A stretch of DNA of 64,000 bases from Vicia villosa (taxonomy: Eukaryota > Streptophyta > Magnoliopsida > Fabales > Fabaceae), in NCBI RefSeq assembly GCF_029867415.1, contig NC_081186.1, forward strand, positions 24,989,915 to 25,053,914, read 5' to 3'. The position numbers and the translations under genes are program-made. The notes below the pieces were generated by a model. It ran no database searches. It saw only the letters and a program-made list of their open reading frames with translations, and was not told the DNA's origin. Shown one piece after another: positions 11,599 to 23,659 of the stretch (positions are counted from its first letter, which is position 1; each line of letters begins with the position of its first letter).

Positions 11599-12677
11599 TG
11601 AAGGAGTGAAAAACACTTAGAAAGGGGGGGTTGAATAAGGGTTGTTTCTAAAAAAGGTAGATAAAAAATAATCACACAGTTATTTTTATCCTGGTTCGTT
11701 GTTAATCAAACTACTCCAGTCCATCCCTGACAGAGTGATTTACCTTCACTGAGGATTTAATCCACTAATTAATCCTGAATACAATGGTTTTCCACTTAGA
11801 CAACTTCTAAGTCTTCTAAAGTATACAGATCACAACTTGATCACTCTAGGAAATTCCTTTTACAAAAGTAAACAATATTACAAGAGTTTAATGTGCTTCT
11901 TAATAAGCTATAATCACCAAGTTATTTTTTTCTCAAGATTAAGTTCTAAACACTCACTAAGATATTACAATGTTTGCGAGGTTGAAGATGGAGTTTCTTT
12001 GCTGTTTTTGTGTGATAATGTTAAGAAATCAATTTGGCAGCGTAAGATTACTTGGAGCAAGAGTTTAATGTATTTGCTTCAGCATCAAAAATTCTCTTAT
12101 ATAGGCAGTGAGAAATGTGATTGTTGAGTAGCATTTAATGCTTTGCATGGATAGTATACTGCTGCATTTAATTTTTCACTCTTCTGTCAACTACCTCGAG
12201 CCATGCTTCAAATGCTTTTGCTGACTTTGCCTTTTGTAGCTTCTAACGTTCCTTTTGTTAGTCAGACAGATTTAACGTTGTAGCCTTTTCATCTTGTACT
12301 TGCTTCTGGACTCAGACTATTAGAATAATGTTTGAATATCATAGTCTTCAGCGTTGGTACAGAATATAACTTCAGTCATCAAACTATGGAAGTTCTTTGT
12401 AGCGTGATACCATCAAATCTTCAGAGCCTTGCTTCTGACTGCCATCTTCTGATGCTTTCCAGATCATGTTCTAATTTTCTCAAGACCATGTTCTGATGAA
12501 GTCATCCAGATCTTCTGGGTCAGAGCTTCTGAATGCTGATTTTGTGCATACTCTCTTAAACTTTTCCTAAAATGGAAAACGTGAATAATTAGAGTACCAC
12601 ATTGTCTTATACAAAATTCATATATAATGTTATCATCAAAACTAGAAATATTGATCAGAAAATTTCATGTTCTAACA
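11599..12677 (-). repeat. 3' LTR of copia family 1
   Basis: A 1079-bp LTR with plus-strand ends tgaaggag and tctaaca. A TATATAAG box lies on the minus strand at 12096-12103. The purine tract AAAAAGGGGGAG (minus strand, 12679-12692) adjoins it on the right and primes plus-strand DNA synthesis in this class. Confidence 0.9.
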
Positions 12678-13407
12678 ATCTCCCCCTTTTTGATGATGAT
12701 AAAAACATACAGAATTGATATGAATTTGTATCCAGAATATCAGATGAAAAAGACAATACACAGATATAGCATAAAAGCATATTAATCAGAGTGTGTGAAT
12801 ATGTCTCCCCCTGAGATTAACAATCTCCCCCTGAAATTAATACTAGAAGAATTTATAAATAAAATACTTCCCTGAGTATTTTCCATTTCAGAAGAGACTT
12901 TCACGTTGAACTTTATCTTATGATGATTCAGAGCTTCCTTTCAGAGCTTCCACTGGACAACTTCAAAGCTTTGAATCTTTCTTTAGAGCACTTATCTTAT
13001 CAGAGCATCAAAGTAGATTTTCTTCAAATCTTTGCAATATCTTGTATCAGAGCATAGCTTGCTTCCGATCTTGTAATTTCTTGTATCAGAGCATTAAGCT
13101 TTGTTTGCTTCAAATCTTTGGAAGATTTTCTCAAGATACATTTCTCCCCTTTTTGAGCTTTTTCATATTTGTTAGGAATGTTGAGACTTAAGCCCAACAA
13201 CTGATATAATAAATCAATTCAAATAACATGTTTCTCCCCCTTTTTGTCATAACATCAAAAAGCATAAAAGATTCAGATGAGAGACACAGAGAGTGAAGAA
13301 AGAAACTTTCATCGATAGCCAAAGGGAAGAGTACAATCATATGCAAAAAAACAAAACAGATGCAGGAAACAAAGAAAACTACTAAGACACAAGACTCGGA
13401 CTAAGAA
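12678..13407 (-). other. Non-coding 3' region of copia family 1
   Basis: This lies between the third ORF and the 3' LTR. It holds the polypurine tract at the LTR edge, extra C-runs (purine tracts on the minus strand) near 12805, 12825 and 13230, and no ORF. The extra tracts are similar to the main one. Confidence 0.6.
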
Positions 13408-15802
13408 TGGTTAAGCTTCAAGGCTAAGGCTGCTAGCAGATTCTTGATCTCAGTGGTGTCTTCGGCTTGCTTCTTTGAAGATTCTTCATATCTTTGCATC
13501 CAAGTTCTGAATTCAGCATTGGTGTCATCCTGCTTGTCCAGACGACTGAACACAGAAGCTTGATTCTGCTAAAGTTCCTTTAGAGTTTCCAATAATACAG
13601 AGCTTGAAGGGACATCAGGAGGAGCAACAGGATTTTCCTCAACAGAAGTAGGGACAGCAGAAGGTGGAACCATTTGATCATCAGCAACAAGGTTCTCTAC
13701 AGCAGGATTCTCCTCAAGAGGATTCTCCTTGAACCATTCAAACAGCGTTTGAAAGTCTCCAGTCGGAACTGCATAAGGATAAGTGACCAGAGGCTTCTTT
13801 GGAGTCCAGACAACCAGAGGCAGAGGATTATCAACTTCCATCGTATCAGAATCCAATGCCATGTCATCCACAAATGGCGCTTCTTTTAGAGGCTTCCAGT
13901 CCGAGATGGGATGAAAGTATTGTCCATCACCATACTCCAGAGCCAGTCCAGCAGGGCCAAGAGCAGCAGCAAGACATTCATTATGGAGATCCAGAAAATC
14001 TGTTTGCACATCTTTAGAGAAAGCCTTCTAGAGCTTTCTAGCAGCCACATGATCCAGCTTGGAGTCATGGGCAACCTTCAGATACTCTAACCCTGTTCGT
14101 ACCTTATGTTTTAATAATTCAAAACGCATATCAACAAAAGGTGAAGGTGGGGTAGTTCTGAGAATGGTTATTGGTTCATAGGTTCTTTCAAATAAAAGAG
14201 AAGTGTTTGAAGAGGATGGAGGGGGTGAAAATTCTGCTTCGTTGTCAGAGTCTACGACTACAACAACTGGGTCAGATAATGTTGATGGTGATGAAGGGTC
14301 AGATATTGGTGAGATTGGAGGAGGTTGGTTGAGGTTGAGAAGTGGAGAAGATATATTCAGATGGAATTGTTGGGAAGATAAAATTTAGAGGTTGTGGGCT
14401 CAGAATAGGTGGTTCATAATGAAGTGGGTGTTTTCCTTTTGAGATGGTGGAGGAAGATGGAATTTCAGAGGATGGTGGTTTTTGCTGAGAGGGAAGGCCA
14501 GAATCAGAGTGTAAACTAAAATTGTCTACACTATCAATGTCTTCTATTAACTTCTTAAGTTGTTTAGAAGTTCTAGGGATTTTAAGAGAGAGGACCAGCT
14601 GTTGATACTTGTTCAGAAATATTAATAGGCACAGAATCAGAGATAGTAATACCTAAAGGTTTCTTCTGCTTCTTAGCTTTCTTTGTAGCATGACCTTCGT
14701 CAATAGTCTTTCTCTTCTTCTTTTCTTTCTTCTTCTTTTCTTTCTTCTTCTTATCCCTTTTAATTAATTCATCCAAAGATGGAAGGGTTCTGCCACGAAG
14801 TCAAGCTGGATCAACTTCTGACTTGTCTCTTACACAAGACTCCAGATAGAGGAGGACAGAGTCTGAGAGTTCTTCCTTGAAAATCAGCTGGAAATCAACA
14901 ACTGGATTTCTTCTGGACATAATATCATTGACCATTGTTGGAGGAGAGAGGACCTTTCCAATTAATTTCATTCTCCTCAGAGTATGGGCAGTCAGAGTAC
15001 TCCCATTAATAGTAGTCAAATCTTGAACAGAGCCAGCTGCTTTCAGAGCATCAATCAGACCACTTTCTGTCAGAATGTCTGATATCAACCTTCCCATGGG
15101 AATGGTTTTCTTCTTAATCTTGGGATATTTTAATCTTTTTTCTTCTCTTGATTCCTTCACATGAGTCCTCAGATGATGGAACAGAATATGAGGTAAGTTA
15201 ACTCTCATACCCTTTCCAATGCAATACAGAAGGAACTGCTGGTCTTGAATTATGTAGGTTGCAGAGACATTATATTTTTTGTGGTTGATAGTTCCCAGAA
15301 TGATCTTTGCCCAAACTCTGTATGATGGCTTCATATCCTTGGTGTTTGGTGAACCTTTACCAGAATTAAAGATTTATGGGTAAACTATTTCCCAATCAGT
15401 TCTTTCAGGAATAACGCCAGTTACTCCACCCAAACCTTGGAGATTCAATAACTTCCTTATGAGATTCTCAGTAATTGAAATCTCTTGCCCTAAGATGAAG
15501 GAGATGATAGCATTGGGGGTTAGGGTAGCGTGAGTCCCAAATTCTTTTACTAAATCAGGGTAAACTGGTCCAATGAGACGATCAAAGTAGTTTGCCCAAC
15601 CTTGAGCTAACATGTTCGTCTTGATGTTGAAGTTGTGCGCTTGAAGATTTTCAAAATCTACCAAGAGTTCACAAATAACTTCTAAATCTACATACGAAAT
15701 CAAACATGTTTTCATTGGAGTGAAGACAGTTTGTTGTTGTTGCTGTTGTTGTTGTTCTTGTTATTGAGAAGACGAAGCAATGTTTTGAACAAACAAAGCC
15801 AT
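13408..15802 (-). pseudogene. Third ORF of copia family 1
   Basis: Read right to left, a probable start at 15802 (MALFVQNIASSSQ) is followed by a poly-Gln tract and three good open stretches: 15374-15715, 14801-15334 and 13569-14009. The total is about 800 codons broken by at least four stops. Conserved-looking blocks include AQGWANYFDRLIGPVYPDLVKEF and VSATYIIQDQQFLLYCIGKGMRVNLP, as in 'putative plant transposon protein' domains. Next comes a Lys/Glu run (KKKKEKKKKEKKK, near 14700-14760), then an acidic, Pro-rich tail, and finally a coiled-coil-like end (MQRYEESSKKQAED..IKNLLAALALKL). It lies between pol and the 3' LTR. Its role is unknown. The basic run suggests nucleic-acid or nuclear contact, which is inference. 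Confidence 0.7.
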
Positions 15803-16267
15803 TGAAGAACACTTGAGATTTCTGGGTTTCTTTGATTTAGGGTTTAGATGAAGGCAAAAGAGGACACAGAAATGCATAAATAATGAAGATGATGAAGGAG
15901 TGAAAAGAGAGAAAATGAAGATGTAATGAGTTTATATAGACACGGATTTCAAAATGAAATGCAATGAGATTCTTAATACAACGGTTACAGAATATGAATC
16001 AATCACATTTAATGTTGAGAGACGTTAGTGGAGATGGCGTGTGATTTGAAAAGATTTGCACAGTTACCTAGGGCGGCGTCTCATCAACTGCACGCATGCT
16101 TGTCCCTTCAGATGAGTCATACTTAGGCACATGAAACGTTAGTAATAATAGTTTCAGAGTATTCATATGAATATACATAATCAGAACATCTGATAGGTAA
16201 AACAAGAAAATAAATAAATCAACATCTTCAAACTAATCCACATATCATATCATCTCAACACCTTCAT

Positions 16268-19200
16268 TCTGGGCATAAATCCATACTGATGTTCTTCAGA
16301 ATGAACTTAAACCTATCTTCAGCAAGGGGTTTTGTAAAGATATCAGCCCATTGATGGTCTGTATCAACAAAGTTTAAAGAAAGAACACCCTTCTGAACAT
16401 AGTCCCTAATGAAGTGATGTTTAATCTCTATATGTTTAGAAATAGAAAGTAAAATAGGATTTTTAGATAAACAAATAGCAGAAGTATTATTACAGAATAT
16501 AGGAATGTTACTTTCATATATCTGATAGTCTTCTAGCTAACTTTTCATCCAGAGCATCTGTGTACTACATCCAGTATGAGCTACATATTTTGCTTCTGTT
16601 GTAGAGAGTGCAATAGTTTCTTGCTTCTGGTTGTACCAAGAGATCACGTTACTTCCTAGAAACTGACAACTTCTAGAAGTACTTTTCCTTTCAACTCTAT
16701 CTCCAGCGTAATCAGCATCACAATATCCTACTAAGTTGTATTCTTCAGATCTTCTGTAGACTAAACCAACATTAGTAGTACCTTTCAGATACCTAAGAAT
16801 TCTCTTAATAATAGTTAAGTGAGATTCTCTAGGATCTGATTGGAATCTAGCACACAAGCATACACTGAATTAAATATCAGGTCTAGAAGTAGTCAGATAG
16901 AGAAGAGATCCTATCATACCTCTGTAGATCTTCTGATATACCTTCTTGCTTACCTCATCCTTACCTAATACGCAAGTTGGATGCATTGGAGTTTTTGCTT
17001 CTTTGTTTTCAGATAGTTTGAACATCTTCAGAAGTTCTTTGACATACCTAGTCTGATGAACATAGGTTTCTTCAGAAGTTTAATTGATCTGAATGCCTAG
17101 GAAATATTTGAGTTCTCCCATCATGCTCATCTCATATTCTTCCCGCATAGACTTAGCAAACTCCTTTCCAAGTGTAGCATTAGATATTCCAAAAATAATA
17201 TCATCTACATAAATTTGACAAATTAACATATCCTTTTTATAAGTTTTACAGAAGAGAGTTGTGTCTACTTTTCCTCTTGTGAAACCTTTATCTAGAAGGA
17301 GAGAACTTAATCTTTCATACCAAGCTCTGGGAGCTTGCTTCAAACTGTATTATGATTTCTTTAATTTAAAAACATGTTCTGGATACTTAGAGTCTTCAAA
17401 ACCAGGAGGTTGGTGAACATAAACTTCTTCATCTATATTACCATTTAAAAAGGCACTCTTAACATCCATCTGATACAGAGTGATGTTATTCTGAGTGGCA
17501 AAAGAAATTAATAATCTAATAGATTCTAACCTGGCCACTGGTGCAAAGGTTTTAGTATAGTCAATACCTTGCTGAATATAGCCCTGAGCAACCAGTCTGG
17601 ATTTGTTTCTGACAACTTCACCTTTCTCACTCAGCTTGTTTCTGAAGACCCATTTTGTTCCAATGATATTGATCCCTTTAGGTCTTGGAACTAGATCCCA
17701 GACATCATTCCTTGTAAACTGATTTAACTCTTCTTGCATAGCAATTAACCAGTCAGCATCTTCTAGAGCTTGATCAACAGAAGTTGGCTCAATCAAAGAC
17801 ACTAAACCAAATTGACATTCTGCATTGTTCTTTAGGAATGCTCTTGTGCTAATGGGATCACATTTCTTTCCAATTATAACATCTTCTAGATGGGCAGACT
17901 GTATTCTTGAGGATCTTCTGAGTGTTTGCTCTTCGGATATTCTGAGATTCTCTAAAGAAGCTGCAATTTGATCTTCTGACACTTCCTTTCCTCTGATCTC
18001 TTCATGATCTGGATCATAAATGTCTATATCTGCAAAATTCTCAATCTGCTTTGGCTTTTCAATGCCAAGCTTATCATCAAATCTGATATTAATTGATTCC
18101 TCAACTATCAGAGTTTCAGTGTTGTATACTCTGTAGCCCTTAGAGTGTTCAGAATATCCAAGAAGGAAACACTTCTGAGCTTTGGAATCAAACTTGTTCA
18201 GATGATCTTTAGTATTCAGAATATAACAAACACATCCAAATGGATGGAAATATGAAATGTTGGGCTTTCTGTTCTTCCACAATTCATAAGGAGTCTTATT
18301 TAGAATAGGCCTAATGGAGATTCTATTCTGAATATAACAAGCTGTGTTAATTGCTTCTGCCCAGAAATGCTTAGCCATATTAGTCTCACTGGTCATGGTT
18401 CTGGCCATTTCTTGGAGAGTCCTATTCTTTCGTTCTACAACTCCATTTTGTTGTGGAGTTCTAGGACAAGAGAAATCATGAGCAATACCATTTTCTTTGA
18501 AATAAATTTCAAAGAATCTGTTCTCAAATTCACCACCATGATCACTATTGACTTTTATGATCTTACATTCCTTTTCAGATTGAATCTGATTACAGAAGTC
18601 AAAGAACACAAAATGTGACTCATCCTTGTGTTTTAAGAACTTTACAATCCATATTTCTTGCCTCTGATTGATGCTGTTTTGACTGGGCCAAACAGATCAA
18701 TGGGCAGAAGTTCTAAAGGCCTAGAGGAAGAGACAACATTTTTATATTTAAACGCAGGTTTTGAAAACTTCCCTTTCTGACATGCTTCACAAAGAGAATC
18801 TTATTTATATTTCAGATAAGGGAGTCCTCTGACCAGATTGAGTTTGTTAATCTGAGAAATCTTTCTCAAACTAGCATGACCCAATCTTCTGTGCCAGACC
18901 CACTGCTCTTCGTTAACAGATAGAAGGCAAGTAACCTGTTGGTTTTTAAGATCTAAAAGATCAAACTTATAAACTTTTGTTCTTTCTTTTTCCTGTAAAT
19001 AGGATTGAGCCATCCTTCTGACTAACAACTTTACAAGACTTTTGATTAAAGATTATGTCATAACCATTGTCACTTAATTGACTTATGGACAATAAGTTAT
19101 GAGCTAATCCATCTACTAAAAGAACATTAGTTATAGAGGGATAATTACCAATACATATGGTTCCTAAGCTTATGATTTTTCCCTTCTGGTTCCCTCCAAA

Positions 19201-19300
19201 CTTTACTTCTCCAGCAGATTTAAGTTCCAGACTTTGGAACCTAGACCTTCTTCCCGTCATGTGACGTGAGCACCCAGAGTCCAGGTACCATGATATGTTT
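16268..19300 (-). pseudogene. Copia pol, family 1 (protease-integrase-RT-RNase H)
   Basis: The order on the minus strand is as follows. A retroviral-type protease has an intact WYLDSGCSRHMTG (near 19255-19290). The gag-pre-integrase zinc motif is HRRLGHASLRK (about 18900). The integrase core includes NSDHGGEFENRFF and PQQNGVVERKNR (18400-18560). Reverse transcriptase has GTKWVFRNK, FAPVARLES, LYQMDVKSAFLNG and YVDDIIFG (17190-17700). RNase H has GYCDADYAGD and ALSTTEAKYVA, ending MDLCPE at 16268. Frames are interrupted near 17346, 17080, 16866, 16537, 18620-18800 and 19030. Catalytic motifs that remain are well preserved. It is a dead copy of a once complete polyprotein. Confidence 0.88.
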
Positions 19301-21091
19301 GTTTTTTATGCTGTGAAGGAGATCTGCAACATAAATTATCTTATCCTTAGGTACCCACATTCTTTGGGTCCTTTGGGGTTAGTCCTTCTCATGTTCTGAT
19401 TGACTTGAGATTTTACATAAGATTTTCCAAAATGTGCAACAGCATATTTCTTTGTGTGTGTGAGATGGAAACTGTTAGAGTGTGATGTGTGTTTGATATC
19501 ATGAGAATGACCATACTTGAACTGTTCATACATCGGTTTGTATTTAATGATCATTTCATCAACAGGTTCAAGTCTATATGGGATTTCTCCCTTAAAGCCT
19601 ATACCTATCCTTTTGTTTCAACTAACAACATAGATCATAGAGGCTAACTGTCTTCTGCCTATACCTCTAGATAAGAACTTTCTGAAGCTCACGTCATATT
19701 CTTTCAGAATATTGTTAGTGCTTGGAATAGGTGTGTCTGAACTTGAATATGTTTCAGAGATTCAACATCTTTAGTTAATTTTAAAACTTTTTCTTTGAGT
19801 TCAGATTTTTCTATATCAAATCTCTTAGGTTCAGATGCAAAAATCTCTTTGAGCTTTTTGTATTTGAGACTAAGTTTACTCTTGACTTCCAGAAGTTCTG
19901 ATAAGCTGGAAACTAAATCTTCTCTAGTGAGTTCAGAAAATACCTCATCAGAGTCTGAATCAGAAGTAGATTCTTCTTCAGCATCAACTGTTGCCATGAG
20001 CGCTATGTTGGCTTGCTCATCTTCAGAGTCTTACTCTTGATCAGATGAATCAGAGTCATCCCATGTAGCCATCATGCCTTTCTTCTTTTCAAACTTCTTT
20101 CTGAGCTTCTCCCTCTGAAGCTTAGGACATTCATTCTTGTAGTGTCCAGGTTCTTTGCATTCATAGCACAGTACCTTCTTCTTGCCTGATCTTCTGTGTT
20201 TAGAAGATTCTCCCTTTTCAGGTTTCTTGAAGTTCTTGAATCTTCTCTGCTTGCTCTTCCAGAGTTGATTCACCCTTCTGGATAAGAGAGACAATTCATC
20301 TTCTTCTTCTTCTGACTCTGACTGGTCAGATCCTTCTTCTTCTTCCTGAAAAGCGTTAGTACAGTGTTTATTTTTAGATTTTAAAGCAATAGACTTACCT
20401 TTCTTCTGAGGTTCATTTGCATCTAGCTCAATCTTATGACTCCTCAGAGCACTTATAAGCTCCTCAAGAGATACTTCATTCAAGTTCTTTGCAATCTTGA
20501 ATGTTGTAACCATTGGTCCCCATCTTCTGGGTAGACTTTTGATTATCTTCTTAACATGATCAGTTTTTGTGTATCCCTTGTCAAGAACTCTCAATCCAGC
20601 AGTCAGAGTCTAGAATCTGGAGAACATTGCTTCAATGTTTTCATCATCTTTCATTCTGAAAGCTTCATACTTCTGGATGAGAGCCAGAGCTTTTGTCTCC
20701 TTGACTTGTGCATTTCCTTCATGAGTCATCTTCAGAGATTCAAATATGCCAGGAGCAGTCTCTCTATTTGTGATCTTCTCATACTCAGCATGTGAAATGG
20801 AATTTAAAAATATAGTTCTTACTTTGTGGTGATTTTTGTACTCTTTCTTTTGATCATCACTCATAGCCTATCTAGTGACCTCGACTCCTTGAGCAGTTAC
20901 TGGATGTTTGTAACCATCCAACACTAGATCCCATAAATCACCATCTTGACATAGAAAGTTACTTTCAAGTCTATCTTTCCAATATTCAAAGTTTTTACCT
21001 CAAAGACTGGTGGTCTAGTGAATCCATTAAAGCTAGAGTTACCATTGTTGCTTTGTTCAGTAACAATTGGTGTTGGAGTAGAATTTGTCAT
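19301..21091 (-). pseudogene. Copia gag, family 1
   Basis: The probable start is at 21091 (MTNSTPTPIVTEQ). The UBN2-type gag core (20400-20870) is followed by the CCHC knuckle CYECKEPGHYKNEC (about 20130-20170), then an acidic coiled-coil-like part (19704-19997: LTREDLVSSLSELLEVKSKLSLKYKKLKE). Breaks include TAG near 20874 where the first copy has CAA, TAG near 20610, a stop near 20030, and a small deletion in the 20990-21005 segment, so the frame is lost early. Gag would form the cytoplasmic particle. Comparing with 1-1005 shows that the two copies carry different stops and so decayed independently. Confidence 0.83.
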
Positions 21092-21153
21092 AGCGTGTTT
21101 TTCTTCCTGAATCTTTTCTCTAACACGGTTAAGTATTTGCACCTAGAACTGGC

Positions 21154-21165
21154 GCTCTGATACCA
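21154..21165 (-). other. Primer-binding site (tRNA-iMet)
   Basis: On the minus strand this reads TGGTATCAGAGC exactly, the standard copia primer site, 2 bp from the LTR at 21168. Confidence 0.9.
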
Positions 21166-21167
21166 AT

Positions 21168-22247
21168 TGAAGAAGTGAAAAACACTTAGAAAGGGGGGAT
21201 TGAATAAGGGTTGTTTCTAAAAAAAGGTAGATAAAAAATAATCACACAGTTATTTTTATCCTGGTTCGTTGTTAATCAAACTATTCCAGTCCACCCATGA
21301 CATAGTGATTTACCTCCACTGAGGATTTAATCCACTAATCAATCTTGATTACAATGGTTTTCCACTTAGACAACTTCTATGTCTTCTAGAGTATACAGAT
21401 CACAACTTGATCACTCTAGGAAATTCCTTTTACAAAAGTAAACAATATTACAAGAGTTTAATGTGTTTCTTAATAAGCTATATTCACCAAGTGATTTTTC
21501 TCTCAAGATTAAGTTCTAAACACTCACTAAGATATTACAATGTTTGTGAGGTTGAAGATGAAGTTTCTTTGCTGTTTTTGTGTGATAACGTTAAGAGATC
21601 AATTTGGCAGCGTAAGGTTACTTGGAACAAGGGTTTAATGTATTTGCTTCAGCATAAGAAATTCTCTTATATAGGCAGTGAGAAATGTGACTGTTGAGTA
21701 GCATTTAATGCTTTACATGAATAGTATACTGCTGCATTTGATGTTTCACTCTTCTGTCAACTACCTCGAGCCATGCTTCAAATGCTTTTGCTGACTTTGC
21801 CTTTTGTAGCTTCTAACGTTCCTTTTGTTAGTCAGACAGATTTGACGTTGTAGCCTTTTCATCTTGTACTTGCATCTGGACTCAGACTATTAGAATAACG
21901 TTTGAATATCAGGGTCTTCAGCGTTGGTTCAGAATATAACTTTAATCATCAGACTATGGAAGTTCTTTGTAGCGTGATACCATCAGATCTTCAGAGCCTT
22001 GCTTCTGACTGCCATCTTCTGATGCTTTCTAGATCATGTTCTAATTTTCTCAAGACCATGTTCTGATGAAGTCATCCAGATCTTCTGGGTCAGAGCTTCT
22101 GAATGTTGATTTTGTGCATACTCTCTTTGACTTTTCCTGAAATGGAAAACGTGAATAATTAGAGTACCACATTGTCTTATACAAAATTCATATATAATGT
22201 TATCATCAAAACTAGAAATATTGATCAGAACATTTCATGTTCTAACA
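21168..22247 (-). repeat. 5' LTR of copia family 1
   Basis: A 1080-bp LTR collinear with 11599-12677. The promoter TATATAAG box on the minus strand is at 21666-21673, so the transcript should start a few tens of bases to the left. Confidence 0.9.
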
Positions 22248-22851
22248 TAAGACACCAGTACCCATGCGAACGCACGGGTAACACATCAGTACCGTGTGTT
22301 TCTACTGATTTTCATAAACTTAATTAATTTATATCATTATCTTTTTGGACTTTTATGTAAAATTAAGTTTATACTGATTTTCAATTAATTTTAATTTTGA
22401 ATATTTATTTGTCTCATTTATTAAACTTTATAAATCCTTTTATTATTACTATTGAATCAATCTTTAAAAAATAATTTTTTTCTATTTTTTTACAATTGGT
22501 TTTTTACAAATTTTGTGTTTAATAGTTCTTCTTAATAATAGAAGTTTTTAGAAAACTTATACAATTATTTGAAGTCTATTTTTTTCTTTCTTTATTTCAA
22601 TAATATTTTGATATTTTCTAATTTGTTTGATTTCTCATTACAAACTGGTTACATATCAGCGGTCCACACCAGAACCCTTGCGGATGCACAGGTTTCTTTA
22701 AATATATACTATTTTTAAATTTTTTTCCAATTTACTATTTTTGTTTAAACAAATAAATCATTTATATATTTCAATTTCATATGAAAACACTTTTCGATTT
22801 TTTTACTTTGGACTATATGTATCTGATAAACATAGTCCAACCCACACCAAT
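22248..22851 (+). other. Helitron right arm, AT-rich with two extra hairpins
   Basis: No gene is seen. Inverted repeats of the same type as the terminal hairpin occur at 22260-22279 and 22674-22693, each preceded by a 'cacca(a/g)' motif. Confidence 0.45.
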
Positions 22852-22881
22852 ACCCGTGCGGACGCATGGGTATCCTACTAG
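22852..22881 (+). other. Helitron 3' terminus (hairpin + CTAG)
   Basis: acccgtgcg/gac/gcatgggt can fold into a hairpin with one mismatch in the stem. It is followed by atcc and ta, then CTAG at 22878-22881 with T next. This is the diagnostic end of plant Helitrons (hairpin ~10 bp before CTRR, insertion 5' of T). Confidence 0.7.
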
Positions 22882-22888
22882 TTAAAAA

Positions 22889-23030
22889 AATGCAACCCTT
22901 TCCTCCATGATATTAATTAAAATAAAATGAATTACATGTTTAATATTTATTGAAAAGAAAGAGTATACGTAAACACACCACAAAAACTACCTTCACCATT
23001 CTAATAATAATCATTTTATAATGATTATGA
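22889..23030 (-). pseudogene. Relic of Kunitz-gene 3' flank
   Basis: About 125-140 bp match the 3' untranslated and downstream sequence of the Kunitz gene (34785-34914), including the AATAAA signal region and the bases around the stop codon. The match ends at the stop codon and no coding sequence follows. It abuts the Helitron 3' end. It implies a second Kunitz copy, or a copied 3' end, about 12 kb from the intact gene. Confidence 0.75.
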
Positions 23031-23446
23031 TTTACTCACTCTTTCTGTTTGAATGTTACCTCTACGTGAGTAACGTGCAGGTGATCAAGTTTAGTGCATG
23101 AAGCATAAGAGGTAGTTTCGGAGTGCGCTATTTAGTTTTCGTTTAGTCTAGTGGATCTTGCTCCGATATGTAACATCGCGGTTGGGATCAATTGATTGTG
23201 AACCTTGAGCATTTTATTAAGAAGTTTCTAAGAGATATTTACTCCGCTGCGAAGTTTGAAGTAATTTGATTCATGGCACTAAAGATGCTATTTATGTTTA
23301 AATATTTTACAACCCGTGTTACGGTACAGGATTGATTGTTATATGAAGTTTTATGAAAATGTGACATCCTTGCTTTGTTTTATGTTTATTTATATATTAA
23401 AAATATTCGTGAAAATTGTGGGGTTTTAGAAGGGTGTTACAGTTGC
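23031..23446. repeat. Gypsy LTR end fragment
   Basis: The last ~100 bp (about 23345-23446) end in tttagaagggtgttaca, the same terminus as the solo LTR ending at 39928, so this is a truncated LTR of that family. The part before about 23345 is unassigned. Confidence 0.45.
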
Positions 23447-23659
23447 TCTGTCCTCCAGAGTAGATCGTTTGATTGAACTGGTTAAACAAACTTTCTTCTT
23501 TTTTATCGTCTTACTCTATTATATTATTTGTGTATGAATTATTATTGTTGTAAACTATTTATTTTGGTTGTTACTATTCTTTGCCTCACAAATTGATATT
23601 GAATTTTGTCATAATTCACAACAAGTGGTGCGGTGAGTGTGGAGCAACGAGGATTGTTT

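Larger units (their letters stand above)
11599..22247 (-). mobile_element. Complete copia element, family 1 (Sirevirus-like)
   Basis: A 10,649-bp element on the minus strand with two LTRs (21168-22247 is the 5' LTR, 11599-12677 the 3' LTR), a tRNA-iMet primer site, gag, pol in copia order (protease, integrase, reverse transcriptase, RNase H), a third ORF and a polypurine tract. The LTRs are roughly 95% alike by eye. The flanks taata and taaga match at 4 of 5 bases, consistent with an aged 5-bp target duplication. Every ORF carries stops, so it is dead. It is inserted in the putative Helitron. Confidence 0.88.
8441..22881 (+). mobile_element. Probable Helitron with captured exons, split by a copia element
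   Basis: The right end has the hallmarks of a Helitron 3' terminus: a 20-nt GC-rich hairpin (22852-22871), about 6 nt, then CTAG followed by T at 22878-22882. The body holds exon-like pieces bounded by splice-like signals, including a recognisable TOPLESS-family fragment (9037-9205). The copia element 11599-22247 interrupts it. Similar sequence (the 'caccagtacc' hairpin motif) lies on both sides of that insertion at 11460-11530 and 22253-22300. I could not find a convincing 5' TC end, so the left boundary is only where copia-derived sequence stops being recognisable. No Rep/helicase ORF is present, so it would be non-autonomous. Confidence 0.45.
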
